From CAZVPF01 sp964628195 (lineage in GTDB: Bacteria; Planctomycetota; Phycisphaerae; Sedimentisphaerales; Anaerohalosphaeraceae), in assembly GCA_964628195.1 (NCBI GenBank), contig CAZVPF010000005.1, positions 1 through 64,000 of the forward strand: a stretch of DNA of 64,000 nucleotides. The letters run 5' to 3'. Positions 7,957 to 16,782 of the stretch are shown here, one piece after another (the stretch's first letter is position 1; every line of letters starts with the position of its first letter). The notes beneath the pieces were generated by a model, which did not search any database, was not told the origin of the DNA, and saw only the letters and a program-made list of their open reading frames with translations. The position numbers were made by a program, and so were the translations under genes.

Positions 7957-8970
7957 TCAACTTACAGTATCGAGCCGGTCGTATTTACCGTCGAGGAAGA
8001 GTTTGGCGTTCTGCAAACACCTAAGCGCCATTCGCCTGTTGGCTTCGTAAGTGCTCGAACCATTATGCGAACAGAGAACAATGTTCTCAAGGGTCCGCAG
8101 GTCCCTGTCGCTGTCGGTCGGGACGTAAGGTTCGGTCTCGAAGACGTCCAGGGCGGCACCGGCGATCTGACTTTGTGAAAGAGCGTCATACAGCGCATTT
8201 TCGTCAACCATTGCGCCGCGTGAAGTGTTTATCAGCATCGCTGTGGGCTTCATCAGGCCCAGGCGCTGTTCGTTTACGAAATGTTTAGTTTTTTCGTTTA
8301 CCGGCAGGTGTATTGAGACGATGTCCGCTTCGGCAAATGCTTTGTTTGCTTCGCTTATGTAGTCGGTTACCCCGAATGTTTCGCGGAAGTTCTGTTCGTC
8401 CATGCCCGCTGTTTTGGCCAGGTCGGCGAGGGGGACCAGATCGACGGCGATGATCTTCATGCCCAAGCCGCTGGAGGCCATTTTCGCGAGCGTCCTGCCT
8501 ATCGGCCCGAAACCTATGACGGCAAGGGTTTTTCCGGAAAGCTCAGTGCCGACGTAAGAGGGGAACCGGCCTTTGCGGAAATTCTCATGTGAGCGTGAAA
8601 TGTTGCGGGCAAGATCGCCCATCAGCCACAGTGCGTGCTCCGCGACGGACTGATCGAGGACACCGGGGGTGTTTGTTACGTATATATTGTGCTGTGCGGC
8701 TATCGACTTGTCAACGCCGTCATGGCCGACACCGAAGCGAGCCATTAGTGCAGGGTTTTTTCCCGCGGAATTTTTCAGTGCGTCGTAAAGGGGGCCGGTG
8801 TATTTGTCCACGCCGAGAAAAACTATTGACGCGTTTTTTTCCGTGACTGCGCTGGTCAGGGGCTCTTCAAAATAGGGGGCGGAGCTTATTTCAGCAAAGT
8901 CGCACGCGCTGAATATTTCCTTTGCCTTGCTGTATTCTTTTTCCGTTACGATAATATTCGGTTTGCTCAT
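7957..8970 (-). CDS. D-isomer-specific 2-hydroxyacid dehydrogenase
   Basis: NAD-dependent cytoplasmic dehydrogenase of 337 residues that interconverts 2-oxo acids and D-2-hydroxy acids. The C-terminal Rossmann domain shows GFGPIGRTLA near 150, NTSRGAMVDENAL with the catalytic arginine, a glutamate in LDVFETEPY and the catalytic histidine in CSHNGSS. The N-terminal substrate domain includes ARFGVGHDGVDKS. It lies about 30 bp downstream of an HpcH/HpaI aldolase on the same strand, so a role in sugar-acid breakdown, for example reducing an aldolase product, is more likely than serine synthesis. Exact substrate unknown. Confidence 0.85.
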   Translation of the reverse strand: MSKPNIIVTEKEYSKAKEIFSACDFAEISSAPYFEEPLTSAVTEKNASIVFLGVDKYTGPLYDALKNSAGKNPALMARFGVGHDGVDKSIAAQHNIYVTNTPGVLDQSVAEHALWLMGDLARNISRSHENFRKGRFPSYVGTELSGKTLAVIGFGPIGRTLAKMASSGLGMKIIAVDLVPLADLAKTAGMDEQNFRETFGVTDYISEANKAFAEADIVSIHLPVNEKTKHFVNEQRLGLMKPTAMLINTSRGAMVDENALYDALSQSQIAGAALDVFETEPYVPTDSDRDLRTLENIVLCSHNGSSTYEANRRMALRCLQNAKLFLDGKYDRLDTVS

Positions 8971-9003
8971 TTTTATTTCCGTTAAAATTATAATTGACGT
9001 TTG

Positions 9004-9759
9004 TTAATTCCGGGCCTTGAGCATTTCACGGCAGCCGTACATGATAAACTCGGTATCAAGGCTGCAGGCGATGAAGCGATAGCCGGCCTGGTGCCTTTCC
9101 TTAACCTGCTGCGGGTCGATGGGAACTACGTGGATGCCCGCCGGGACGTTGTGTTTTTTGCATGCGTCCAGGACTTTCTGCTGGGCTGCGAGAACGTCCG
9201 GGTGGTCAAGCCGGCCGGCAAGGTTCATCGAGGTCGACATGTCATAGGGGCCGATAAGGGTCGCATCGATCCCGTCGACCGAGAGGATGTCGTCTATGTT
9301 CTCAACGGCGCAGATGTCTTCTATCATCACCACTACGACGACGCTGTCGTTATGCTGCCTGAAGTATTCCGCGAAGTTCCTGCCGAAATCGGAAGCCCTG
9401 CACAGCGATGCGCCGCGGATGCCTGCGGGGGGGAACTTGGCCATCGCCACGGCCAGTTTTGCCTGCTCGGCGGTGTTGACGCTGGGGACGATGATGCCGT
9501 CGGCGCCGGCGTCGAGGACGCGCTTTGCCAGCATCGGGTCATGGCCGGGCATTCTAACGAAAAGGTCGGTTCCGGTCCCTTTGACCGCAAGGGTTATTTC
9601 GTGAAATTCCCGCAGCCCGGTCGAGGTGTGCTCGAGGTCCACGCCTATCCAGTCAAATCCTTCGCCTGCCATAAGCTCGGCGACAGTGGGGTGACCAATC
9701 ATTATCCAGCCGCCGTAAGCGGGGTTGCCTTTTTTAAGTAGCTGTTTTGTTTTAGCCAT
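9004..9759 (-). CDS. HpcH/HpaI family class II aldolase
   Basis: Metal-dependent aldolase of 251 residues in the family of 2-dehydro-3-deoxyglucarate, 2-keto-3-deoxyrhamnonate and 4-hydroxy-2-oxoheptanedioate aldolases, which cleave 2-keto-3-deoxy acids to pyruvate plus an aldehyde. Visible motifs are the DWIGVDLEHT strand near 36, VRMPGHDP (substrate arginine), GADGIIVPSVNT, the metal-binding glutamate in VMIED and the aspartate in IGPYDMSTSM. First gene of a two-gene unit with the hydroxyacid dehydrogenase. The paired arrangement fits keto-deoxy sugar-acid catabolism; which sugar acid cannot be read from sequence alone. Confidence 0.85.
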   Translation of the reverse strand: MAKTKQLLKKGNPAYGGWIMIGHPTVAELMAGEGFDWIGVDLEHTSTGLREFHEITLAVKGTGTDLFVRMPGHDPMLAKRVLDAGADGIIVPSVNTAEQAKLAVAMAKFPPAGIRGASLCRASDFGRNFAEYFRQHNDSVVVVVMIEDICAVENIDDILSVDGIDATLIGPYDMSTSMNLAGRLDHPDVLAAQQKVLDACKKHNVPAGIHVVPIDPQQVKERHQAGYRFIACSLDTEFIMYGCREMLKARN

Positions 9760-10025
9760 GATTTTCCTTAATTGATACTGATAAGTATTTTGAATAATTA
9801 AGGCTGTAATCTACCACAAATCCGGTTACTTGTAAACCGTGTATTCATTCGGCTGGTGAGACGTGATTGAGTTATTTTTGCGGCAGATTGTAAATTGATA
9901 CCTTACAGGCAATTATCCGTAATATAGAGAGTGGAAAGTAGAGAGTAGGCCGCAGTGTAAAATGGGGAAGATTTTTAATAAGATGACAGGGGGAATTGTT
10001 ATTTCTACTTTCTCCTTACTGTTTT
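9760..10025. other. Intergenic region with short heptamers in inverted copies
   Basis: No gene. At 9927-9947 three 7-bp units occur in phase (GAGAGTG, GAAAGTA, GAGAGTA). GAAAGTAGA (9934-9942) has an exact reverse complement TCTACTTTC at 10004-10012, giving a possible 9-bp stem with a 61-nt loop. This follows the stop of the HtpX-like gene on the minus strand. It may be a minor relative of the larger heptamer arrays. Confidence 0.45.
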
Positions 10026-11294
10026 TTACTGCTCTGCGAGCGGTGAGACGTGTCCGCATCGTGGGCAGGTTACTTTTGAGGGTTTATAGTTGGGGGGCAG
10101 TTTCAATGTAACTCCGCAGGTGCATTTAACGAATGTAAATCCGTTCAGCTTTCTGATAATGTCTCCGGTTTCACGGTGCACTTGTGCCTTTTCGCGTTTC
10201 GGTTCCGGGTGGGCTGGCGCCTGCTGGGCTGCTGCGGCGGCGCCTGCTGTCGCCTCGCGCAGCTTGACAGGCTGGTCCTTGGCGAGGTCTGTTTCGGGTA
10301 TCTGTGCGGCAAGGCGTGAGTTGACCGTGCCGGCAGCGGCAGCGTAGTCCTTGTATGATGCGCCCTGCTGCATGGATCGCAGTATTTTTATCCGCTCGTC
10401 TATTGGCGGATGCGTGCTGAAAAGCGATGCAACCTGTTTGCCGGTGAAAGGTGCGGAAATGTACATCGGGGCGGTTACCTGGTTGGCGGTTTTTTGGGGA
10501 ATATGCGCACCGGAGATATTCTCCAGGGCTTCTGCCAGCCCCTGTGGGTAACGTGTCAGCCTTGCTCCGCCTGCGTCGGCGAGGTACTCCCTGCGCCTTG
10601 AGAGGGCGAAGTAAAGTATCTGGGCGAAAATCGGGGCAAGGATCGCGGCGAGTATGGCGATAAGCAGAAATACAGCCTGTCCGCCGCCCGAGCCGCCTGA
10701 ACGTGAGGAGTATCGTCTTCTTGAATACCCGCCGAACATCGCGCTGTAAAACATCGAACGCATGAAGATATTTGCAAGCAGCACTATTGTGCCTAGCATG
10801 ACGCCTGCAAGTGTAACGAACATTATGTCGCGGTGGACGATGTGTGAAATCTCGTGGGCGATCACACCCTGGAGCTGGTCGCGGTTGAGCCTTGCAAGAA
10901 GCCCGGCAGTTACCGCAACCGATGCCGAGTGGGGGCTTGTGCCCGTTGCAAAAGCGTTGGGGGCGGGGTCGTCGATTATATATATATTCGGTATCTTCGG
11001 GAGCTGGGCGGCGATTGTCATCTCTTCGACCACGTTGAAGAGCATCGGGTGCACATCGGGCGTGACTTTTTTGGCGTTGCTCGCTGCGAGCAGTATTCGG
11101 TCGCCGGAGGAAAAACTTATCATAACCAGCACCAGCCATACTATCGCGGCGATAAACGCGCCGAACAGGCCTGACTGCGGGTTTGCCCCGAACGCGAGCC
11201 CGAGGACATAGCCAAGCAGCACCAGCACCGATGCCATTATAACAAGCAGCATTATCGAACTGCGTTTGTTTGCCCTTATTTGCTGCCAGAACAT
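10026..11294 (-). CDS. htpX: HtpX-like M48 zinc metalloprotease with C-terminal zinc ribbon
   Basis: Membrane-bound M48 protease for envelope protein quality control. Two N-terminal helices (about 13-35 and 44-62) precede the catalytic domain; HEISH at 147-151 is the HExxH zinc site. Two more hydrophobic segments follow around 155-175 and 205-235, and EYLADAGGARLT carries the third zinc-ligand glutamate. After a linker rich in Ala and Pro, the last about 35 residues contain CTCG and CPRCGH, a zinc-ribbon-like tail not found in classic HtpX. Length 422 versus about 290. Directly downstream of lemA, a common LemA/HtpX pairing. Confidence 0.87.
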   Translation of the reverse strand: MFWQQIRANKRSSIMLLVIMASVLVLLGYVLGLAFGANPQSGLFGAFIAAIVWLVLVMISFSSGDRILLAASNAKKVTPDVHPMLFNVVEEMTIAAQLPKIPNIYIIDDPAPNAFATGTSPHSASVAVTAGLLARLNRDQLQGVIAHEISHIVHRDIMFVTLAGVMLGTIVLLANIFMRSMFYSAMFGGYSRRRYSSRSGGSGGGQAVFLLIAILAAILAPIFAQILYFALSRRREYLADAGGARLTRYPQGLAEALENISGAHIPQKTANQVTAPMYISAPFTGKQVASLFSTHPPIDERIKILRSMQQGASYKDYAAAAGTVNSRLAAQIPETDLAKDQPVKLREATAGAAAAAQQAPAHPEPKREKAQVHRETGDIIRKLNGFTFVKCTCGVTLKLPPNYKPSKVTCPRCGHVSPLAEQ

Positions 11295-11315
11295 ATCAAC
11301 CTGCCAATCTGAAAA

Positions 11316-11885
11316 TTATTGAAAACTTACTTTCGGGGCCTCGCGCTCCTGCTCGGTTTCGACCTCGAAGAAGTCGCGCTGTTTGAAGTTGAAGACTCCT
11401 GCCACGATATTCGACGGGAACATCTGTGTCTTGTTGTTGAACATCATGACCGCGTCGTTGTATGCCTGCCTGGCGAAAGCGATCTTGTTCTCGGTGCTGG
11501 TGAGGGTTTCCTGAAGCGAAAGAAAGTTCTGGTTCGCTTTCAGGTCCGGGTAGTTTTCCACGACAAGCATGAACTTGGAGAGGGCGTCGGTCAACTGTCC
11601 CTCAGCTTTGGATGTATCCGCGACGGAAGATGCCCCCATCGCCTTTGCCCGTGCCTCTGTTATGTTCGTCAATGTCTGCTGTTCGTGCTGCATGTATCCC
11701 TTGGCTGTCTCGACGAGGTTCGGGATAAGATCGTGGCGACGCTTCAGCTGGACGTCTATCTGCGACCAGGCATTTTCGGCCTGGTTTCGCAGCCGCACAA
11801 GCGCGTTGTAAACGCCTACAAGCGCAAGCAGCACCAGTATAAGTGCCGCGATCAGCACGATCAGTATTATCATTGCAGGTCCCAT
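11316..11885 (-). CDS. lemA: LemA family protein
   Basis: Short membrane-anchored helical protein of the LemA family. It has one N-terminal membrane segment (about residues 3-24) and the family core YNALVRLRNQAENAWSQID, followed by LKRRHDLIPNLVETAKGY and a helical end with NDAVMMFNNKTQMFPSNI. Its biochemical function is unknown; it often sits next to HtpX-type proteases, as here, with only about 20 bp between the genes. Start ATG has a strong AAGGAGG. Normal length (189). Confidence 0.9.
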   Translation of the reverse strand: MGPAMIILIVLIAALILVLLALVGVYNALVRLRNQAENAWSQIDVQLKRRHDLIPNLVETAKGYMQHEQQTLTNITEARAKAMGASSVADTSKAEGQLTDALSKFMLVVENYPDLKANQNFLSLQETLTSTENKIAFARQAYNDAVMMFNNKTQMFPSNIVAGVFNFKQRDFFEVETEQEREAPKVSFQ

Positions 11886-11910
11886 GTTTGCCTCCTTGTT
11901 TTAAGCTGGT

Positions 11911-12993
11911 TTATTGTTTTACGAAAAACCTGTAAACAGTTTTCGATTTGAACTCTTCGCCGGGTTCGAGTGTGGTATCGGGGAAGTTGGGCTGATTGGG
12001 CGAGTCGGGAAAGTGCTGGGTCTCCAGGCAGAAGCCTGCGAGTTTTTTGTAAACAGCCCCTTCCTTGCCTTTAATGGTGCCGTCGAGGAAGTTTCCGGTA
12101 TAAAACTGCATGCCGGGCTCGGTGGTCATAACCTCGACGCACCTGGCGGTGCCGGGATGGCAAATTCGGGCCGCAAGGCTAAGCTCGTCCCGGTCAGTTT
12201 TATCGAGTACGAAGTTGTGGTCATAGCCGCCAGGTTCTGCGCCGGACACATCGTCTATCCGCTCGCCGATGGTATGCACCGAGGTGAAATCAAGGGGCGT
12301 GCCGGAAACCGGGTCGATCCGGCCGGTGGGGATCAATGCGTCATTGACCGGGGTGTAAGATTTTGCGTTTATATATACCTCATGGTCGAGTATCGATCCG
12401 GCTGCGTGGCCAGCGAGGTTGAAATACGAATGGTTAGTAAAATTCACGACAGTGGTCTTGTCGGTTTTTGCCGAGTATTCAATTACCAGTTCGTCATCGT
12501 CTGTCAGCGTATATGTAACTTTAACGAGCAGGTTGCCCGGGTAGCCCTGGTCGCCGTCGGGTGACTGAAGGGAGAGTGTTATCGAAGGGGGGTCTTCCGT
12601 TGAGGTTTCAAGGTTCCACAGGCGTTTGTCGAAGCCCTCGTCCCCGCCGTGCAGCGAATGCGGGCCGTTATTTACCGGCAATGAATAATCCTGTCCCCTG
12701 AGGGTGAACCCTGCATCGCCGATTCGGTTTGCGAACCTGCCTATAAGCGCGCCGAGGTAACCGGGGTTGCCCGAGGAAATATAGCTGTCGAGGCTGTCAC
12801 GTCCCAAAACTATATCAGCGGTTTTGCCGTTTTTGTCCGGAGTGTAAAGCGAGGTGATTATCCCGCCGAAATCCGTTATTTTCGCTGTAACACCGTTTTG
12901 GCTGGTAAGAGTATAAAGGTAAGCGGCCCTGCCGTCGGGCAGTGTGCCGTAAGTGTCTTTTGTCAGTCCTTTGAGATTTTGCTGTTCTGTCAT
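11911..12993 (-). CDS. galM: Aldose 1-epimerase (galactose mutarotase)
   Basis: Interconverts alpha and beta anomers of hexoses in the cytoplasm. The 360-residue protein has the GalM beta-supersandwich motifs: GALIGRFANRIGDAGF near 90-105, NGPHSLHGGDEGFDKRLW with the substrate-binding histidine, VNFTNHSYFNLAGH with the catalytic histidine, and the late glutamate in GFCLETQHFPDSPN. Same strand as lemA and htpX about 25 bp downstream, so they may be transcribed together, although the functions are unrelated. Confidence 0.92.
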   Translation of the reverse strand: MTEQQNLKGLTKDTYGTLPDGRAAYLYTLTSQNGVTAKITDFGGIITSLYTPDKNGKTADIVLGRDSLDSYISSGNPGYLGALIGRFANRIGDAGFTLRGQDYSLPVNNGPHSLHGGDEGFDKRLWNLETSTEDPPSITLSLQSPDGDQGYPGNLLVKVTYTLTDDDELVIEYSAKTDKTTVVNFTNHSYFNLAGHAAGSILDHEVYINAKSYTPVNDALIPTGRIDPVSGTPLDFTSVHTIGERIDDVSGAEPGGYDHNFVLDKTDRDELSLAARICHPGTARCVEVMTTEPGMQFYTGNFLDGTIKGKEGAVYKKLAGFCLETQHFPDSPNQPNFPDTTLEPGEEFKSKTVYRFFVKQ

Positions 12994-13056
12994 TGTCTCT
13001 CCATAAGTGTTAATTAACAGTATAATTGTTGAATTTTAACAATACCTGTAACGAAG

Positions 13057-13464
13057 TTAAGATTTTTCCTTTTCCGAAACCCTGAACATATCCTCCAGCA
13101 GTTTCTTTATCTTCGCGTCTTTGTCCAGGGTTGCGATCAGGACTATCTCGTTTAGTTCTCCGCGGTCGAACCAGAGCCCGTGCTGTTTCGGGCAGGAGTC
13201 GATGGTGAGGTTCTTGTCGGCGGGTCCGACGAGTATCTTTTGCATATTCGTCATGCAGATCGGGCACTTTCGGGGTTTTTCCGTCGATGTAGTATGGTTT
13301 TTGAACGAATCGAGCAGTTCGGGCAGTTTTTGTGAGCCCTCGAGCAGCAGTTCGAGTTCGCCTGAGTCGAGCCAGATACCCGAACACTCGGTGCAGTAGT
13401 CAATCTCGATGTCGTTGAGTTCGAGCGTTATCATCGCGGTGTCTTTGCATACGGGACAGTTCAT
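13057..13464 (-). CDS. zf-TFIIB domain protein with two zinc ribbons
   Basis: Small 135-residue cytoplasmic protein with two repeats of the zf-TFIIB (YjdN-like) zinc-binding motif. The first has CPVC at the N-terminus and CTECSGIWLDSGELE; the second has CPICMTNM and CPKQHGLWFDRGELNEI. The W-D-x-G-E-L signature is kept in both. Function of the family is not established; a nucleic-acid or protein-binding role is guessed from the fold. It precedes galM on the minus strand with a 63-bp gap. Confidence 0.8.
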   Translation of the reverse strand: MNCPVCKDTAMITLELNDIEIDYCTECSGIWLDSGELELLLEGSQKLPELLDSFKNHTTSTEKPRKCPICMTNMQKILVGPADKNLTIDSCPKQHGLWFDRGELNEIVLIATLDKDAKIKKLLEDMFRVSEKEKS

Positions 13465-13641
13465 GGCATATTCCTTAAATAAACCGATTATATCTTAATG
13501 CTGCCGATACGGGCCGTCAAGTTAATTGGTATGAAAAACGCCTTTACTATCTACCCGGCTGACTATAAAATGCGAATTGTATATGGATAATTGAATATTT
13601 CGATTGCCGGTGCGGCCGGCAGGATTTAGCGGGACAGGACC

Positions 13642-14421
13642 ATGATTGTTGACTGCCATACACATTTGAGTTTTCCAGTGAACGACAGCGAAGCGGCTGA
13701 GCACCTCGACGCCTGTGCCAATGTCGATGCGTGCATTGTGCTTCCGGTGAGCAAAAACCCGGAAGTGGACACCAATGCCGAGCTGGGTAGATACGTTTCG
13801 AGACATTCCAAGATGGTCGGTTTTGCCGTGATCGACCCGGTCGCGGAAAAAGTGACGGAAAAGAGCCTGAGGAGGATCGTTGACAGCCACGGGCTGAAGG
13901 GGGTTGTTCTGTACTGCCCGGGAAGCGGTTTTCACCCGGCAGATACCGCGGCGATGCAGCTCTATGAGCAATGCGAAAAGCTGGGTTTGTGCGTATTTTT
14001 CAATAACAGCGCGTCATTTAACCCTCACGCCGTTCTCGATTATGCCCAGCCTTACCTGCTGGACGAAATAGCGAGAAGTTTTCCGGAGCTGAAAATGGTG
14101 ATCGGCAGCATGGGCAGGCCGTTTGTCGACCAGACGATTTGCATGATATCCAAGCACGAGCATGTTTACGCGGACCTTACGATATCGCCGCGGCGCGTAT
14201 GGGAGGCTTATACGACGGTGGTGGCGGCCCACGAGCACGGGGTTATGGACAAGCTGCTTTTCGGCAGCGGATACCCATCGGGCAAGGCCGACGGGTGCAT
14301 AGAGCTTTTGCTCGGTTTTAATATGATGCTGGCTGAGAAGGCGCTTCGGCATGTACCGCGGGAAAAAATTCGCAGCATTATCGAGCGGGACACGCTGAAG
14401 CTGCTGGGCATAGAAAAGTAA
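13642..14421 (+). CDS. Amidohydrolase-2 family metal-dependent hydrolase
   Basis: TIM-barrel hydrolase or decarboxylase of the amidohydrolase-2 family, 259 residues, probably cytoplasmic. The metal-binding motif is DCHTHLSF at residues 4-11. Later motifs are GLKGVVLYCPGSGFHPAD, a strand ending in MVIGSMGRPF, YADLTISPR, and FGSGYPSGKADG near the C-terminus, where the family usually has an FGSDYP metal aspartate; here the residue is glycine, so the second metal or catalytic acid may be altered. Start ATG with GGACAGGA. Followed 48 bp later by a transporter that could import its substrate. Confidence 0.75.
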   Translation: MIVDCHTHLSFPVNDSEAAEHLDACANVDACIVLPVSKNPEVDTNAELGRYVSRHSKMVGFAVIDPVAEKVTEKSLRRIVDSHGLKGVVLYCPGSGFHPADTAAMQLYEQCEKLGLCVFFNNSASFNPHAVLDYAQPYLLDEIARSFPELKMVIGSMGRPFVDQTICMISKHEHVYADLTISPRRVWEAYTTVVAAHEHGVMDKLLFGSGYPSGKADGCIELLLGFNMMLAEKALRHVPREKIRSIIERDTLKLLGIEK

Positions 14422-14469
14422 AAGGGCGAATAAAACAGGCGACCTGGAAAGTTAATAAGGAGGCGAAGC

Positions 14470-16503
14470 TTGACCGAGATGCTTGAAGAACAGAGAGAAA
14501 ATTGGGGCACCAGGACCGGTTTTGTGCTCGCGGCGGTAGGCTCGGCGGTTGGTTTGGGCAACCTCTGGGGTTTTCCCTACAAGCTTTACACATACGGCGG
14601 CGGGGCGTTTTTGATTCCGTACATAACGGCGATGTTCTGCATAGGCATACCTATGCTTATCCTTGAGTTCAGCATGGGACATTTCACTCAGCGGGCGGCA
14701 CCGGATGCGTATCGGCGGTGCAACCGCAGGTTCGAGTTTGTCGGATGGTGGAGCATTATCATGGGCTTTGTCATTATCACCTATTACCCCATCATACTCG
14801 CTTACTGCTTCAGTTTTTTGTACCACAGCCTGGTCGGTATTTTTAACGGCGGCGAGCTTCCGTGGGCGGCGCCGGGCCTTGAGGGTGTTCAAAAGGCAGA
14901 GGAATTTTTCTACAACAACTACCTCGGTTATCGCGAGAGTTTCGAGCTCGGGGCCATGCGCTGGAACATTGCAGGGCCGCTGGTTCTGGCGTGGACGGCG
15001 ATGTATTTGTGCATATTCAAGGGTGTCAAGCTCGTCGACAAAATAGTTTGGTTTACGGTGCCGCTGCCGTGGCTGATGCTGTTTATACTCGCGGTTCGCG
15101 GTCTTACTCTTCCGGGCAGCATGGAGGGGCTTGTTTACTATCTCGAACCGAACTGGCAGCAGCTTGGTGAGCCTACGACGTGGCGGTTCGCTTTCGGGCA
15201 GGTGTTCTTTTCGCTGTCGCTCGCGTTTGGTGTGATGATTACCTACTCCAGTTTTCTGCACCGCAAAAGCGACATAAACAACAACGCGGCCATAATCGGT
15301 ATTTCCGACTTCGCGACCAGCTTTATCGCGGGTATTGCGATATTCGCCACGATAGGGGGGATGGCATTTGTAACGGCGCAGGCAGGTACGCCTGTGGCTG
15401 TTGACAAAGTAGTTTCTGGCGGGCCGGGCCTTGCGTTTGTCGCGTTCCCATACGCCCTTGCGCAGCTTCCGGGCTCGGCGTGGTGGAGTTTCATATTCTT
15501 CTTTACGCTTGTTACGCTGGGGATCGATTCGGCGTTTTCGATTACAGAGTCGGTACTGGCGGGCATCGTCGACAAGACCGGCTGGAAACGGTGGAAAGTT
15601 TTGCCGATCATGAGCCTTGTGGGGCTGGGGTTCGGGCTGTTCTATGTAACGGAGGGCGGGCTCAACTGGCTGGGCACGGTGGACGGTTTTATTAACGGTA
15701 CGTGGGGGATAGCTTTCCTTGGCCTGCTGGAGTGCGTGGTGCTGGGCTGGCTGTACCGGGTGGAACTGCTGCGCGAGCACGCAAACGAACGCAGCGACTG
15801 GCGGCTGGGGACGTGGTGGAACCTTGTTATTCGGATAGTTATACCGCTGGTGCTGGGTACGCTTTTTTTCTGGAACCTTATTGACGACTTTTCGGCTGAG
15901 GGGGGATTTTTGCGGAGTCCCGAAGGGGGGTGGATAGTTCCGAACTGTGTGGGGATGGGCATAGTCATTGCCGCGCCGGTGCTTGGGATAATAATGAGCC
16001 TTGTCAAGACAGTTAAACACGACGACGAGCCGGCGGGGGGGAGCGATATACTTTCCTCGCTTAAGCCCTCCCAAAGCGCTCTGGGAAAAGTGGCGCTGGG
16101 TCTTGCGGTTGTCGGGGCGACAGTGCTTCTTTTTGGCCTGAAGGACGGGCCGGGGCGGTTAAGCCCGGCGGTGCTTGCGTTTTGTGCGGGGCTGGGCTTT
16201 GCGGGTGTGATAATAAGCAACGCGCTTATCGACCGCGGGGATAAGCTTCTGCTTCGGCCGAGCTGGTTTACAAAGTGGTCGGGGGTTGTGTCGGTTATGG
16301 TGATGAGCCTCGCGGCTGCTGTTTTCCTTAACGAACAGGTTCTCAAGGGCCAGGGGGAAACAGCCGAACACGTGTACCCGGAGGCACTGGGGATGACGAG
16401 CTATATAATTCTTGCCGTGGTGGCGGTGCTGATCTTCGGCGGGCTGGGCTGGTGCTTTTACAAGGCAATCGCAGCAGCAGGAGAGGAAGCGCAGGAGGAA
16501 TGA
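14470..16503 (+). CDS. Sodium-dependent transporter, NSS/SNF family
   Basis: Inner-membrane sodium symporter of the neurotransmitter:sodium symporter family (LeuT fold), which imports amino acids or related amines. The diagnostic first helix is seen as VGSAVGLGNLWGFPY at about residues 24-38, containing the unwound sodium and substrate site. About 12 or more hydrophobic segments follow. Length 677 is long for bacterial NSS proteins (about 450-500), with extra membrane segments after about 500. TTG at 14470 has AAGGAGG at a good distance; ATG at 14479 is the alternative. Substrate not predictable. Confidence 0.88.
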   Translation: MTEMLEEQRENWGTRTGFVLAAVGSAVGLGNLWGFPYKLYTYGGGAFLIPYITAMFCIGIPMLILEFSMGHFTQRAAPDAYRRCNRRFEFVGWWSIIMGFVIITYYPIILAYCFSFLYHSLVGIFNGGELPWAAPGLEGVQKAEEFFYNNYLGYRESFELGAMRWNIAGPLVLAWTAMYLCIFKGVKLVDKIVWFTVPLPWLMLFILAVRGLTLPGSMEGLVYYLEPNWQQLGEPTTWRFAFGQVFFSLSLAFGVMITYSSFLHRKSDINNNAAIIGISDFATSFIAGIAIFATIGGMAFVTAQAGTPVAVDKVVSGGPGLAFVAFPYALAQLPGSAWWSFIFFFTLVTLGIDSAFSITESVLAGIVDKTGWKRWKVLPIMSLVGLGFGLFYVTEGGLNWLGTVDGFINGTWGIAFLGLLECVVLGWLYRVELLREHANERSDWRLGTWWNLVIRIVIPLVLGTLFFWNLIDDFSAEGGFLRSPEGGWIVPNCVGMGIVIAAPVLGIIMSLVKTVKHDDEPAGGSDILSSLKPSQSALGKVALGLAVVGATVLLFGLKDGPGRLSPAVLAFCAGLGFAGVIISNALIDRGDKLLLRPSWFTKWSGVVSVMVMSLAAAVFLNEQVLKGQGETAEHVYPEALGMTSYIILAVVAVLIFGGLGWCFYKAIAAAGEEAQEE

Positions 16504-16518
16504 ATGGCAGGTTAATAA

Positions 16519-16624
16519 GCTTATAGGTTATAGGGGATAGGTTATAGCTTATAGGGGATAGGTTATAGGTTATAGGAATCAGGATTTTACAGACAAGGCA
16601 ATAGGCACCAGGCACCAGGCAATA
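16519..16624 (+). repeat. Phased heptanucleotide array, second locus (9+4 units)
   Basis: Nine in-phase units at 16519-16581 (two GCTTATA, four GGTTATA, two GGGGATA, GGAATCA). After a 15-bp break come four at 16597-16624 (GGCAATA, two GGCACCA, GGCAATA). Many unit types are identical to those at 95-391, and the orientation is the same. It begins immediately after the NSS transporter stop. Confidence 0.85.
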
Positions 16625-16641
16625 GAGGGTGTATGTTTGGT

Positions 16642-16659
16642 GTTGAAATACGGGTGCGG
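16642..16659 (+). other. GGTGAAA...TGCGG box, copy 3
   Basis: GTTGAAATACGGGTGCGG matches 15 of 18 positions of the box at 175-192. It lies 17 bp after the last heptamer and 20 bp before the TTATCCC hairpin, the same order as at 203-486. Confidence 0.6.
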
Positions 16660-16678
16660 AGGTTGATTTGGTGATGTT

Positions 16679-16695
16679 TTATCCCTTCGGGATAA
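16679..16695. repeat. TTATCCC/GGGATAA hairpin, second locus
   Basis: Perfect 7-bp inverted repeat with loop TTC, the same arms as the hairpin at 62-78 (loop TAC). It lies about 90 bp before the chosen start of an AT-rich orphan gene. Confidence 0.65.
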
Positions 16696-16782
16696 GATTG
16701 GGAATGGGTCAAAATGAAAAATTATTTTTACCCATCCTGCCGCCTTTTATTGGTGTTTATAAAATTAATGAAAAAAGGAGAA

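Noticed and set aside
14452..16074. A 540-residue open frame on the minus strand opposite the NSS transporter
   Set aside because: It is rich in Arg, Pro, Gln and His with no domain, and the plus-strand frame shows clear NSS motifs; it is an antisense shadow.
16343..16615. Minus-strand frame encoding a TYNLSPI-like repeat peptide
   Set aside because: It simply translates the heptamer array and has no start signal.
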